16,126 nt of DNA from Brachionus koreanus. Taxonomy: Eukaryota > Rotifera > Eurotatoria > Ploima > Brachionidae. The stretch covers positions 612,562-628,687 of the forward strand of contig PJRA01000051.1 in assembly GCA_016987375.1 (NCBI GenBank), given 5' to 3'. Within the stretch, counting starts at the first letter, position 1. Every line of letters starts with the position of its first letter. Shown here piece by piece: positions 1 to 8,246 of this stretch. The notes beneath the pieces were generated by a model, which saw only the letters and a list, made by a program, of their open reading frames with translations, was not told where the DNA came from and did not search any database. The translations under genes and the position numbers were made by a program.

Positions 1-144
1 TTGACTGTTTACAGTAATAATTAAATGATTAGAAGTCAATCAAGCATTAAACTAGATTTGGAGAAATGCGATTTTAGTTAATTACCAATTGTTGTCTTGG
101 AATTAAAACAAGCGAGACAAATTTAAAAAAAAAAATTTTTTTTC
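1..144 (+). repeat. Block A, copy 1 of a direct repeat (left part of duplicated SPSB locus)
   Basis: This stretch is repeated in the same orientation at 7637-7782. By eye the copies differ at two adjacent bases (73-74, TT versus CA) and by one base in each of the terminal A and T runs. It ends in an oligo(A)/oligo(T) junction, after which the copies diverge at once. No coding frame is apparent. The left edge coincides with the window edge, so the true repeat may extend further left. It lies in the same order relative to the promoter and block B in both copies, so it is best read as part of one tandem duplication rather than an independent element. Confidence 0.9.
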
Positions 145-461
145 TACTAAAAACTTTTTTTCTTTTTATAAATTATTTTATTTAAAAATAAAACTCATCA
201 ACTTTTAAAAGAGATAAAATAATATTATATATATTTTTATCTTAATTGTTTATAAGCTAGTATTAAATGTTGCAACAAATATGCATTAAACATACGCGTC
301 CGCTACTAATCAACTAATCTTCTTATTATGTGTTTGTAAAACTAGCTAACAATCCTATAAAATCAAATCCAATAACTCTTTGTAGATATTAAGCTCGATC
401 TAAAACCTAAAACCCAATACATCTTGAATTACATAGATTTATTTTCTTTTTATTTAAGTAT
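145..461. other. AT-rich stretch, no gene recognised
   Basis: The sequence is A/T runs with short more mixed patches around 290-330. No tRNA, long frame or repeat is visible. A good 3' splice-site-like tract (T-rich run ending in AG at 457-458) sits just before the ATG of the next reading frame. Confidence 0.5.
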
Positions 462-656
462 ATGTTATATCAGATAACACCAAGGCTCATTATAGATTTG
501 CTCGACACTTTATCAGCTGAAGCTCTTATTTGTATTCTTTTTAGTCTTGTGACCATATTCATTATTATTTTCATGTATTTTTCTCATGCGGCTGAAAAGA
601 TGGTTTCTAATAATGCATATCGAAAAGAAAACAATTCCTATGAATGGATTTACTAA
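462..656 (+). CDS. Possible single-pass membrane microprotein or terminal exon
   Basis: A 64-residue frame begins with ATG and ends with TAA. It has a hydrophobic stretch of about 22 residues (positions 21-42, containing ALICILFSLVTIFIIIFMYF) flanked by an acidic N-terminal side (DLLDTLSAEA) and a polar C-terminus ending WIY, consistent with one transmembrane helix. Codon use and base composition are richer in G and C than the flanks, which favours real coding. A polypyrimidine tract with AG at 457-458 directly upstream suggests this may instead be the last exon of a spliced gene; no upstream exon was found. There is no counterpart in the equivalent part of the second locus copy. No family is recognised, and a chance frame remains possible. 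Confidence 0.35.
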   Translation: MLYQITPRLIIDLLDTLSAEALICILFSLVTIFIIIFMYFSHAAEKMVSNNAYRKENNSYEWIY

Positions 657-1084
657 GACGAATCAAAAAATTCAAATGGTCCAATTCACTGTCTCTAAAC
701 ATCATACTATCTAAATCTTTGATTAGATCGCTTTTCGATTATTGTTTCATTTTTTGAAAATGTATAAGATGAAAAAATCAAAACATGATTCCTAAAATCA
801 TCTAATATTTTCCAATTAAAACATGACATCAATTCATAAAATGCACAAAAATTTAACTTTATAGAGAATAATGTAATGTAAACATGAGGCTTTAAACCGA
901 TGCTTTTGCGATTGTCTTTTGGACAATCCCTGGGTTTGCCCAAAATTATTTTAAATAAAAAATAAAGTCTAAAAACTATAATGATCAGCAATGATCTTTA
1001 GTAGTATTTTAAAGTATAATTCATTTATTAATATGAAATTTTTACTTTTAACTAGAATAATTTTTCTTTTGTGTTTTTGATGAA
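657..1084. other. AT-rich stretch with two adjacent small hairpins
   Basis: No coding frame is credible here. Around 910-942 two inverted repeats stand side by side: GATTGTC (910-916) pairs with GACAATC (922-928), and TGGG (931-934) pairs with CCCA (939-942). Otherwise the sequence is A/T runs. Confidence 0.4.
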
Positions 1085-1250
1085 GTTGGTCTTGTGTTGT
1101 AGCGGCTCGGACAGCCGACATAAATCAGAATATCGAGGGCTCAAACCCTTATTCAGTTCCGACTGCAAGCGCGTCGGGTAATCAAGGGAATCAATTTTAG
1201 TGGAAATCAAAAGTAATGACCCTTTGCTCCACAAAGAGTGAATAAGGAAA
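1085..1250 (+). mobile_element. tRNA-derived SINE-like element
   Basis: A sharply bounded GC-richer island in very AT-rich DNA. It carries an RNA polymerase III A-box-like segment at about 1100-1110 (TAGCGGCTCGG) inside a D-arm-like hairpin (CGGCT and AGCCG stems, 1103-1117). A B-box-like, T-arm-like segment follows at about 1136-1149 (AGGGCTCAAACCCT). The boxes are about 37 bp apart, close to tRNA spacing. A second 5-bp hairpin (CCGAC/GTCGG) follows at about 1162-1180, then a non-tRNA body ending GAGTGAATAAGG. The flanks share GAAATTTTT (about 1035 and 1253), a possible target-site duplication, though weak in AT-rich sequence. The minus-strand frame at 1052-1234 crosses the island and is probably a shadow. 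Family not identified. Confidence 0.45.
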
Positions 1251-1420
1251 ATAGAAATTTTTTTAACAAAAAACTTTTATTAAAATTTTGTTTGTAAAAA
1301 AAATAGTTGTATTTTTGACCACTTGAGCAAAATTAGCTTTCTAGATAAATTTTTCAATTAAACCCAAACAAGATAAGTACTCTGTCAAAGTTGATTGTTT
1401 ATGATTATGTCTGTGGGCTC

Positions 1421-1718
1421 CTAACAGACATAATCGGTTAATCTTCTAATAAGGTTAGTTTTTGGAACCAGTTTTTTTTCCAGATGTTCTAAATGCGGCT
1501 TAAACGATAGTTTTGGGTCAAGCTTGGTACTGAGGAAGATCGGGTTCGGTTCAAGTGGAATATCCTAGCTTGTATTTGGCAAAATAGTTTTTTCTTTCAC
1601 CCGCAGTTGTAAGCGTAGTGTGACATGTTTTGGATTTATTGATGGTAAAGCCCCATTTGTTGCAAAATTGGTTTATCTTGTCAATAGCAGTTTGTAAGTG
1701 ATATTCAATTTCTTTTTA
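1421..1718 (-). pseudogene. Non-LTR retrotransposon (LINE) reverse transcriptase fragment, frameshifted
   Basis: Read on the minus strand, 1712-1551 encodes a frame with the RT features typical of LINEs just after the catalytic YxDD region: LQTAIDKINQFCNKWGFTIN, then NKSKTC. It stops at TGA (1551-1553). A second frame overlapping by about ten bases (1561-1421) continues the expected family pattern with LDPKLSFKPHLEHLEKKL and KTNLIRRLTDY before a stop at 1421-1423. The two frames therefore form one RT palm-to-thumb segment broken by a frameshift near 1551-1561. The catalytic core upstream and the C-terminus downstream are missing, so it is a dead fragment. The resemblance (Jockey/CR1-like clade) comes from family knowledge; the exact clade is not determined. 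Confidence 0.8.
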
Positions 1719-1939
1719 AAAATAATAATTAAGTATAATACAAATTATGTAAATCTTTCCTTTTTATAAGCATGTGAATTTAATGGTTTGACTGAAAATA
1801 TTTTCTTTTTTTTTTTGTAATCTTTTTGAAATAAATATTTAAAAATAAAATAAACCCAAACTATAGAATAAAAAATAAGTGTTATCTTAAAATTTTATTT
1901 TTAAAACAATAAAAAAGAAAAAATAAAAACCTTTTCACC
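1719..1939. other. A/T-rich stretch, nothing recognised
   Basis: Mostly A and T homopolymer runs between the LINE fragment and the start of recognisable promoter homology with the second locus copy. Confidence 0.5.
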
Positions 1940-2270
1940 AAATGTGACAAATTTTATGATGGAACAATATTTTATCAACAGCAGTCAGGCTTATCTAGAT
2001 TCAAAATTGATCTCAAACAAAACAGTAATCATCGCACGTGTTGACCCATTCAATAATTGGACATATGTCAAATTATCGATTTATTGATTGGAGAATACGA
2101 CTAATTTGCAAGCCAAACCAATCGAGTTTTATTTAGCATTAAAACACCGCCTGTTTATGACAAAAAAAAAATTATTAGTTGCTAGCAATATATTTAGCAT
2201 ATACGCGTACATATAAATAGAACGAGAATAGTTTGACAAAAAATATAAAAATTAACAAAATCAATAATTT
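1940..2270 (+). promoter_or_regulatory. Promoter region of the SPSB-like gene with TATA box at 2212-2219
   Basis: TATAAATA at 2212-2219 lies 111 bp upstream of the ATG, placing transcription start near 2240-2250 with a 5'UTR of about 85 nt and no upstream ATG. Several segments are shared, in order, with 8955-9335 of the second locus copy. One is a 35-nt segment at 2057-2091 with about six mismatches, containing ATCGAT/ATTGAT-type repeats. Another is the roughly 40 bases starting at the TATA box, including GAGTTTTATTT upstream and TTTGACAAAAAATA downstream. The conserved upstream segment sits 120 bp from the TATA box here and 127 bp in the other copy. A (TG)n run at about 2298-2314 lies in the 5'UTR just ahead of the start codon. 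Confidence 0.75.
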
Positions 2271-2330
2271 TGTTTTGTGTTTCATATTCGTTGTTTTTTG
2301 TGTGTGTGTGTGTGAGTAATTGTGTTAGAA

Positions 2331-3128
2331 ATGTTATTAGCAGCATTGAATAGACCCGTGGAACATTTGAACAAAATTCCAGTCATTCAACTAAATTGTA
2401 AAAAGGAGTGCACCGAACATATTAGAATGGACTTGGACAATTTCAGCTCCAAGACGAACAAAGATGTGTGCGTGCCCATGAAAAACTATCATTTGGTCAA
2501 CTGGAACTGGCTGAAGAGCGCATCGGACAAACAAATGTACTCGAACGACTGCAAGTCAGTGTGTCTTCATCCGTTCTGTGTCGGTTGCTTCAAGACAGAC
2601 GGCGTTCGCATGGAGCAAGCGCTCAAGCGCAATGCGTTCACCTACTGGCAGGTCGAGATCAGCCAAGAGGCTTTGAGTGGCACGAGCACAATGATCGGCA
2701 TCGGCAAAGCTAGCAAAAATCTCAGCTCGATTGGATACTTGAATTTGATCGGATCGGATGAAATCAGCTGGGGCTTGTCGACTAGAGGTCTTCTGTGGCA
2801 CAACAACAAACATGCTCAATATTGTGAAGCCATTCAAGACTCCGAGTCCGTTAGAATTGGCTGTTTGTTTGACGGATTCAGTGGTAGACTGTCGTTTTTC
2901 GTCAACGATAAATACATGGGTCTCGCTTTTGACAATATAAACATGGACGAGCCTATTTATCCAATGGTTACGTCAACTGTTAGCAAAAGTCTCTTCAAAT
3001 TGACACATGTATTCGAGAGCTTTCCCAGTTTACAAGAAATTTGCAAATCAACCATCAATAGAAACACTGATTTGTTTCAATTTGTTCATCTACCAAGGCA
3101 TTTAGTTAATTTCTTAGGAAATTATTAA
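2331..3128 (+). CDS. SPRY domain- and SOCS box-containing protein, SPSB3-like
   Basis: This intronless 265-residue protein is a likely substrate receptor of an Elongin B/C-Cullin 5 ubiquitin ligase: the SPRY domain binds the target and the SOCS box recruits the ligase. The SPRY/B30.2 domain spans about residues 58-224, with NWNW near its start, YWQVEI (105-110), GTSTMIGIG (117-125), DEISWGLS (143-150), GRLSFFVND (185-193) and YPMVTST (210-216). The C-terminal SOCS box has an Elongin-C (BC) box SLQEICKSTI (233-242) and a Cul5-box-like LPRHLVNFL (254-262). The pattern is closest to SPSB3 among vertebrate paralogues. Start: the frame is open to GTG at 2322, but the first ATG is 2331 (context GAAATG), used here. 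The N-terminal 55 residues match nothing I recognise. GC content is far above the flanks. The gene lies between duplicated blocks A and B, and the equivalent coding sequence is missing from the second copy. Confidence 0.93.
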   Translation: MLLAALNRPVEHLNKIPVIQLNCKKECTEHIRMDLDNFSSKTNKDVCVPMKNYHLVNWNWLKSASDKQMYSNDCKSVCLHPFCVGCFKTDGVRMEQALKRNAFTYWQVEISQEALSGTSTMIGIGKASKNLSSIGYLNLIGSDEISWGLSTRGLLWHNNKHAQYCEAIQDSESVRIGCLFDGFSGRLSFFVNDKYMGLAFDNINMDEPIYPMVTSTVSKSLFKLTHVFESFPSLQEICKSTINRNTDLFQFVHLPRHLVNFLGNY

Positions 3129-3246
3129 ATTAATATGCTATAAATTTTTTACCAACTAAAGAAACAGTAGTGCTAATTGAAATGGTCTCAATTTTTTTTC
3201 TAATTTTAAATTTTTTCTTTGTCAGTAATTTTTATTCAACATTTTA

Positions 3247-3282
3247 GCGTGCAATCTAGTCATTATTGTACACAAAAATAAA
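3247..3282 (+). promoter_or_regulatory. Conserved 3'UTR element and poly(A) signal of the SPSB-like gene
   Basis: GCGTGCAATCTAGTCATTA (3247-3265) is identical to 9658-9676 in the second locus copy although flanking 3' sequence is strongly diverged. AATAAA follows at 3277-3282, 149 bp past the stop codon, a suitable polyadenylation signal. The 19-nt identity just upstream of the signal suggests a constrained RNA element such as a protein- or miRNA-binding site; that role is inference. Confidence 0.6.
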
Positions 3283-3931
3283 TTAATTTTTTTTTGTTTT
3301 AAATTATAAAATTTTTCAAATAAAATTTAAGAAAAATGAAAAAAAAATTTTTTTCTTATTTTAAAAAATTGTTTAGGCAAAGCTTTGACCGATTGTAATC
3401 ATCCCTTCTTTTCAGTAATTTGACTGTACTTTTGACAAAATGTTGATAGTTTGAAATGATTGCTAAAAAAGTGAACAAAAATTTGAGATAAACTTAGTAA
3501 TGTTAATAGTTAATATTCATAAAAATATATTAAAAGTCACATATTAATAATTATTTTCTTGTGATTTTAAAAAAATTTTTGTTCATAAAGAAAAAAAAAA
3601 TGTTAAGTAATACTTAGTCACTGTTTGAAAAATTTTGTTGTCATAATTTTGTTATTATTATTTATTTTTTTAATAATTAAAATTAAAATGAAGTTTTTAT
3701 TCTAATTGAAAAAATACTTAATTCTCAAGTAGCAGGATTAAAATGATAAGGGTCAATTTATTGAAAGGATGTAATCATTGAACTTAAGTGAATGAGATTT
3801 AATGACAGAGAAAAAAATAAGTTTCTAGCATGCAAATATATATTGTTTTTTATTTAAAGTAGTCAATTATTGAAAAGCAAACATTGTTTTTCGAGTGGTA
3901 TTATCATTATTAATTTGAAGAATTAGAAAAA
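3283..3931. other. AT-rich spacer, diverged homologue of 9719-9974
   Basis: No gene is seen. Toward the right end (about 3870-3931), short matches such as TCGAGTG and ATTATCA recur at the same place in copy 2 (about 9946-9974). The sequence is therefore homologous but much more diverged than block B, which begins abruptly at 3932. An octamer ATGCAAAT lies at 3830-3837. Confidence 0.5.
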
Positions 3932-5225
3932 GTCAGCCATGAGCTTAGTTCAAGTACTCTTGAAACCAAATGTGATAAGCAACTGACTGATCGATCAATT
4001 ACTCAATGATACATTTAATTAGGTTTTATTTTTTATTTGGAAAAATGAATTTAAAATTGCTCAAAAAACTTAAAGACACGAATCAGTTATTTAATTGTCA
4101 AATTGATCAGTGATGCAAATAAACAAAAAATTTGATCATTGATTTGGAACAAAGAGGAATGATTGTTCTAACAGTTAACTTTTTTTTTTCTTGTTAAATT
4201 TGAAATTGAAAGGTTTTTTAGAATATGAGCAAAGCGGCATCTTAAAAATAAAAGTTGATGCCAGCGCTTGTTTAATTAAAAGATAATTTAATTTAATATT
4301 TTAGTTTTTATTTTTTAATGGTAAAATTAAATGAATTGTAATTAAAACAATTGTCGGTATTTTTGGAAAGCAACATGCAACTCAAATAGTCAAACATGTG
4401 ACGACAAACTCACCAGGCTATGACTAACCTCAATTTAATATTTGCACAAATACACACACACTCTCTCTTTTTCTTCTTCTTGTTTTTATTTCTAATAGAA
4501 AGTCTTTTTGCTGAATGAATTATCGATCGATCATATTGATTATCACTAAATTTGAGAGCATATGTCCCCACTTTTGTTCTTCTTCCTCCTCTGTGAATGT
4601 TGATCTTGTTTTGTTTAGTTTGGCAAATGAGGTCAATGTTGATTTTCATCTTGATGTTTATTAATACTAGCACCATACGGTTCCATTATTATCATCAATT
4701 TAATTTGAATTAAAAATTAGTAATTTGAATACAGACTTCTGCCAGTGTTTTATTTTTTAAGCAAATTTAATCCAAGAGCAAATATCAAGTGACAATTGAA
4801 TTTAAATGGAGCAGAAAATTTAACTTAATCTGATATCTTAATTAATTTAATTGTTTATTAAAATTAGAATAATTTAGAAAAAAATAAAAGAAATTTCTTG
4901 GGAAAACAAACAGATTTTTTTATTAGCTAACATTAACGCTTCTCATTGTCAATTTGATTATTTAAGGTTTATTAAGTTTACAATTTGAAAATAAGAGCAA
5001 AATAGAGACGAACCTGACATGATTAAATAGGAAAATTAAACAATCAATTGAGCATTTATTTAAAAACTGTTTTTTTTTTTAAATAAATATTTACACAATC
5101 TTCATAATCATATTTGATCATTGCATGCTTTATATCAATGTTTATATTTTGACATGACTAATTTTATAAGCCTTTAAGTGTGATTGTTTATCATGCAAAT
5201 TCTGTTAAAAACAGGAAACTCTAAT
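3932..5225 (+). repeat. Block B, copy 1: 1.3-kb near-identical non-coding repeat
   Basis: About 1294 bp match 9975-11280 in direct orientation at roughly 97% identity by eye. Differences are scattered substitutions plus length changes in T runs and in the CA/CT/TTC microsatellite (about 4450-4480). No open frame is credible; the minus-strand frame at 4410-4676 crosses the microsatellite and contains a Lys run. No terminal inverted repeats or target-site duplications are evident. It contains clusters of homeodomain/POU-like sequences: ATGCAAAT at 4113-4120 and 5193-5200, GATCGATC near 3990 and ATCGATCGAT near 4522, all present in both copies. An enhancer or non-coding RNA role is possible but unproven. 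Confidence 0.9.
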
Positions 5226-5700
5226 CAAAAAGAAAACTTTCCCCACTCTTCTAAATCTTAAATCCATTTTTTCAGTTATTTTATTTATAATTAAAAAAAA
5301 ATTATATTTTTTATCCTTAAATTGAAAATTCCATAAAAAAATGTATTGATAGCCCAAAGCAAAACAAGCTCACAGATCCTTGTAATTTAAAACCTAGTAA
5401 AAATAAACTGCTGAATTTGAGCACATGTCATGTAACGGCAAGCTTTGATTGAAACATTTCAGATCAAAAAAGATTAAAAAAAAATAGAAAATAAAAGCCA
5501 CTTGAAATAAACAATCGGCACAAAATACTTAATCAATAACCATAAACTATGAAATTTGTCATAATTTTGGAACTTAATACGAGCTCATTAGTTTAAGACG
5601 TTTATGTCTTAATTAGTTTGGACGTTTAAATAGCTCTTGAGAACTAAGAGAGCCGAAAAAAGACTATATTTTAATTAAAATTTTGAATACCTCTTAAAAT
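5226..5700. other. AT-rich stretch, no gene recognised
   Basis: Diverged homology with copy 2 may continue briefly: TTTTTTCAGTTATTT appears about 46 bases after block B here and about 54 bases after it in copy 2. A small imperfect internal repeat (ATTAGTTT followed by GACGTTTA, about 5586 and 5614) lies near 5590-5630. Nothing else is visible. Confidence 0.5.
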
Positions 5701-5749
5701 GTATAACTTCAGCATAACATGTAGTTCTGAACTTAATTGATATACAGAC

Positions 5750-6278
5750 TTAGTCAATGGTTATACATTGGCTTTAGTAATGGATACTGAACCGGGTAGA
5801 TTAATAGGTGTTTCTTTCTATACTAGCGGATATTGTCGAGCCGTTCTTCTCCTTTTCAAGTGAATATTTGACCAACAGCTCAGACTTAAAACAAAGGTTA
5901 CTGCATCTAGTTGAAAATATGCATCTATTTCATTCCCAAGTTGAACAAGTGTCTCTTTTTTATGACAGAAAGAGTTAAAACCATTTCTCCTGTTCAGCAG
6001 AGATCTATTAAAGATTTAGTTCAATTAAATAAAAGAACATTAATCATTATTTTTGCTTTTTTGTTTTTGAAAAAAATAATTTTGGAAATCGAGCATGGTA
6101 GTTTGGAAATATATTTTTAATAAAAAAAAAGAACAAAAAATTTTTATAATAAATAGTTTTGTAAAATTAGTAGATTGATTAATAATTTAGTTTGGGTCTT
6201 CTTTAGTGTTGAACCTAGTGGGGTTTGAAATTTAATTGATTCGGTTGAATATTTGTTTATTTCATGTGGTATCAGAGC
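5750..6278 (+). mobile_element. Possible degraded Ty1/copia-type LTR end with primer-binding site
   Basis: TGGTATCAGAGC at 6267-6278 is the classical initiator-methionine-tRNA primer-binding site of many copia-type LTR retrotransposons. It follows a CA dinucleotide (6263-6264) with a 2-bp spacer, as expected where a 5' LTR ends. The upstream sequence (about 5750-6264) is more mixed in composition than its surroundings and has a TATA-like tract near 6145, but I cannot place the left LTR boundary and see no second LTR. Downstream, no intact gag or pol frame exists. A chance 12-bp match is unlikely but possible. The PBS carries the call; the LTR extent is a guess. Confidence 0.4.
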
Positions 6279-6936
6279 ATGGTATGTCCTCGACTTTAAG
6301 AATTTAACGAAAAGTGAATTTTGCTTTCTTTCTAATCAATTTATTATTATTCAATTACCAAAAATAAAACTTATTTACTTATTAAATAATGTTCAAAGTG
6401 GAACTAAATCGTTCTTAGCGTTAGTAAATCAATCTATTTAGGTAAAAGTTTTTTTCATTTAGAAAATGAAATTAATTTTTACTTTAATTAATATTTTATA
6501 GTCAAAGCAAGTGATAGGATAAAGCTTGAAAACATGCTTAACAAAGAAGAAACCAAAGAAAGATGGAACGAAGCAGTCAATAAAGTACCTTTATAGAGAA
6601 TCCAGTGAGAAAAACAGAAAAATCCTAGATCCTACTCCTCAAATCATATTAAAAAAGATTTTGTTTTACTTCTGAATAACAATAATAATAATTTTATTGC
6701 CTCTTAAAAAATTATTAAAATAAAAATCAATCGCTAACTTTTTTCTATTTTTCTAAATTCATACCTGATAAACACAACAAGATTACATTTGATTTTTATT
6801 TGGATAATAATGAATGAATTAGCCTCTTTTTTTGTAAACTTAAAATGTTTTTTTTTTTATATGAAATTTTTATTTTTAAATTAAGCTAAAATTAGAACAA
6901 TTTTCTTTTTGTATTTTTTTTTACATTAACTTTTAA
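6279..6936. other. AT-rich stretch with exon-like segment 6502-6596
   Basis: The frame at 6253-6441 starts on a non-ATG codon and shows no family features. At 6442-6501, GTAAAAG to TTTATAG looks like a short intron. The following segment to TAG (6594-6596) reads SDRIKLENMLNKEETKERWN in the frame of ATG 6533, with coding-like composition. It could be internal sequence of the putative retroelement or a stray exon; no family is recognised. Confidence 0.25.
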
Positions 6937-7086
6937 AAAATTTTTTTGGAATGGGGACTGAAAAGAAGACGAAAACCCGTTCGGGATAGGGGTAAACCTC
7001 TTAAATTTATTTTATTAGATAAAAATAAAAATTTAGAAAAAAAATTTAAAAGAATAAAAAAAGCATACAATAAAAAAAAATTATGA
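6937..7086 (+). pseudogene. Short basic frame, possibly LINE ORF1 remnant
   Basis: A 49-residue open segment without a start codon ends at TGA (7084-7086). It reads WGLKRRRKPVRDRGKPLKFI and then KNLEKKFKRIKKAY. The arrangement of a basic Arg cluster, RP/KP, a short beta-strand-like PLKFILLD and a Lys-rich helix resembles the RNA-binding region of some non-LTR retrotransposon ORF1 proteins. The higher GC of the first 50 bases supports former coding. The identification is weak, and a chance Lys-rich translation of an A-rich strand is a real alternative. Confidence 0.2.
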
Positions 7087-7636
7087 TATGATATAGCAAA
7101 GTTTGTATGTTCCAAATAAAGGCTTTTTGATAGCAAAAAAAGCGAACTAATTTTTTTTTCTAAGTATTAATTTTTTAATGAATAAGAATGATTACTTTAA
7201 ATTTTCTCTCAAGTCTATCCTTTGCCTTAACCTTAATTGCTTAATCTTCAAAAAAATATAAGCATGGATCGGTGGTCGGCATGGATCTAAACACGTATGC
7301 ACACGCAGTATGACTTGCTTGCGTTATTTGACAAAATGATTAATAAATCGATAAAGCATGAAATATTAATTAAGTCATGTTGATAAGTCAATTCGGTTCT
7401 TTGAATTATTATTTTTTTCCAACTAAATTAAGAAGCAATTGCTTCTGGTTAAAAATAATGTTTAACACGCGACATCATCTTTCACTTACCGCTTACATCA
7501 ACCGAAACCTTTTAATCCCCCCAAAATTTAATTCTCTTTAAAACAAAAAAAAAAACTGTCATTAAAAAAAAAGGAATTAGAAATATCCCCATAAAAATAA
7601 ATTTTGAAATTCCCTGATGTTGAGAGAAATATAAAG
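7087..7636. other. Non-coding stretch with a perfect 16-bp palindrome
   Basis: No gene is seen. AGAAGCAATTGCTTCT at 7431-7446 is a perfect palindrome centred on CAATTG. A slightly GC-richer patch at 7262-7330 contains ATGGATC twice (7264-7270 and 7280-7286). The remainder is A/T-rich up to block A copy 2. Confidence 0.5.
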
Positions 7637-7782
7637 TTGACTGTTTACAGTAATAATTAAATGATTAGAAGTCAATCAAGCATTAAACTAGATTTGGAGA
7701 AATGCGATCATAGTTAATTACCAATTGTTGTCTTGGAATTAAAACAAGCGAGACAAATTTAAAAAAAAAAAATTTTTTTTTC
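7637..7782 (+). repeat. Block A, copy 2 of the direct repeat
   Basis: Second copy of 1-144, nearly identical (see that entry). Its left boundary is visible only as the point matching window base 1, so homology may continue further left than can be tested here. After the oligo(A)/oligo(T) junction the sequence departs immediately from copy 1. Confidence 0.9.
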
Positions 7783-8149
7783 TTTCTCTGTTTATGTGAG
7801 AAGTGAACATTTTGTAAAGCCAGTCAGCAGTATATTGTTTTACAACCCAACAACATATGTCATTTGTCTTGAGGCTTATTTGCTATATTTTGAAAGAAAT
7901 TATTATTATTTATTAGAAAAATAAATTTGGGAATTTCCCGGAACTTGCCTGAACGACAAAAGCCTTCTTTACAAACCCCTTTGCTAATGTTTATTCTTAA
8001 GTATATCAACAAAAATTTGAAATAAAGTAATTTAGAAGTGTTTGAAAGCTTAGATTAAAGATAAAATTTGTTTGAATGTACAATTTACAATTTTTTTGTT
8101 GTCACATAAAAACATATAAATTTTAATTTTATATTTTTTAAAGAAAAAA
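7783..8149. other. AT-rich stretch, no gene recognised
   Basis: It contains mixed-composition patches (about 7800-7860 and 7930-7980) but no credible frame. No counterpart of the microprotein frame at 462-656 was found at this equivalent position. Confidence 0.5.
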
Positions 8150-8246
8150 ATTTTTTAGTTTATTCCGGTACTGATTGATTGTCTAATCTTGTAATGGTCT
8201 CGAATGGTGTTTAGAATTTTTTATTTGAACTCGATATGTTGGATTT

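Noticed and set aside
707..991. Minus-strand 94-residue frame
   Set aside because: It has low-complexity, A/T-driven composition, no motif, and no splice or start context.
1052..1234. Minus-strand 60-residue frame
   Set aside because: It overlaps the SINE-like island and lacks an RT or other recognisable motif, so it is more likely a shadow of the plus-strand element.
2322..2330. GTG start extending the SPSB-like protein by three residues
   Set aside because: A eukaryotic nuclear gene should use the ATG at 2331; the upstream codons are 5'UTR.
2468..2940. Alternative frames on both strands inside the SPSB-like gene
   Set aside because: They are shadows of the GC-richer SPRY coding sequence and show no family pattern.
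4410..4676. 88-residue minus-strand frame in block B
   Set aside because: It runs through a CA/CT/TTC microsatellite giving Lys- and Cys-rich low-complexity protein, and the second copy carries different microsatellite lengths there.
5911..6120. Plus-strand 69-residue frame
   Set aside because: Its second half is Phe/Ile/Lys low complexity; it lies in the putative degraded LTR region and has no homologue I can name.
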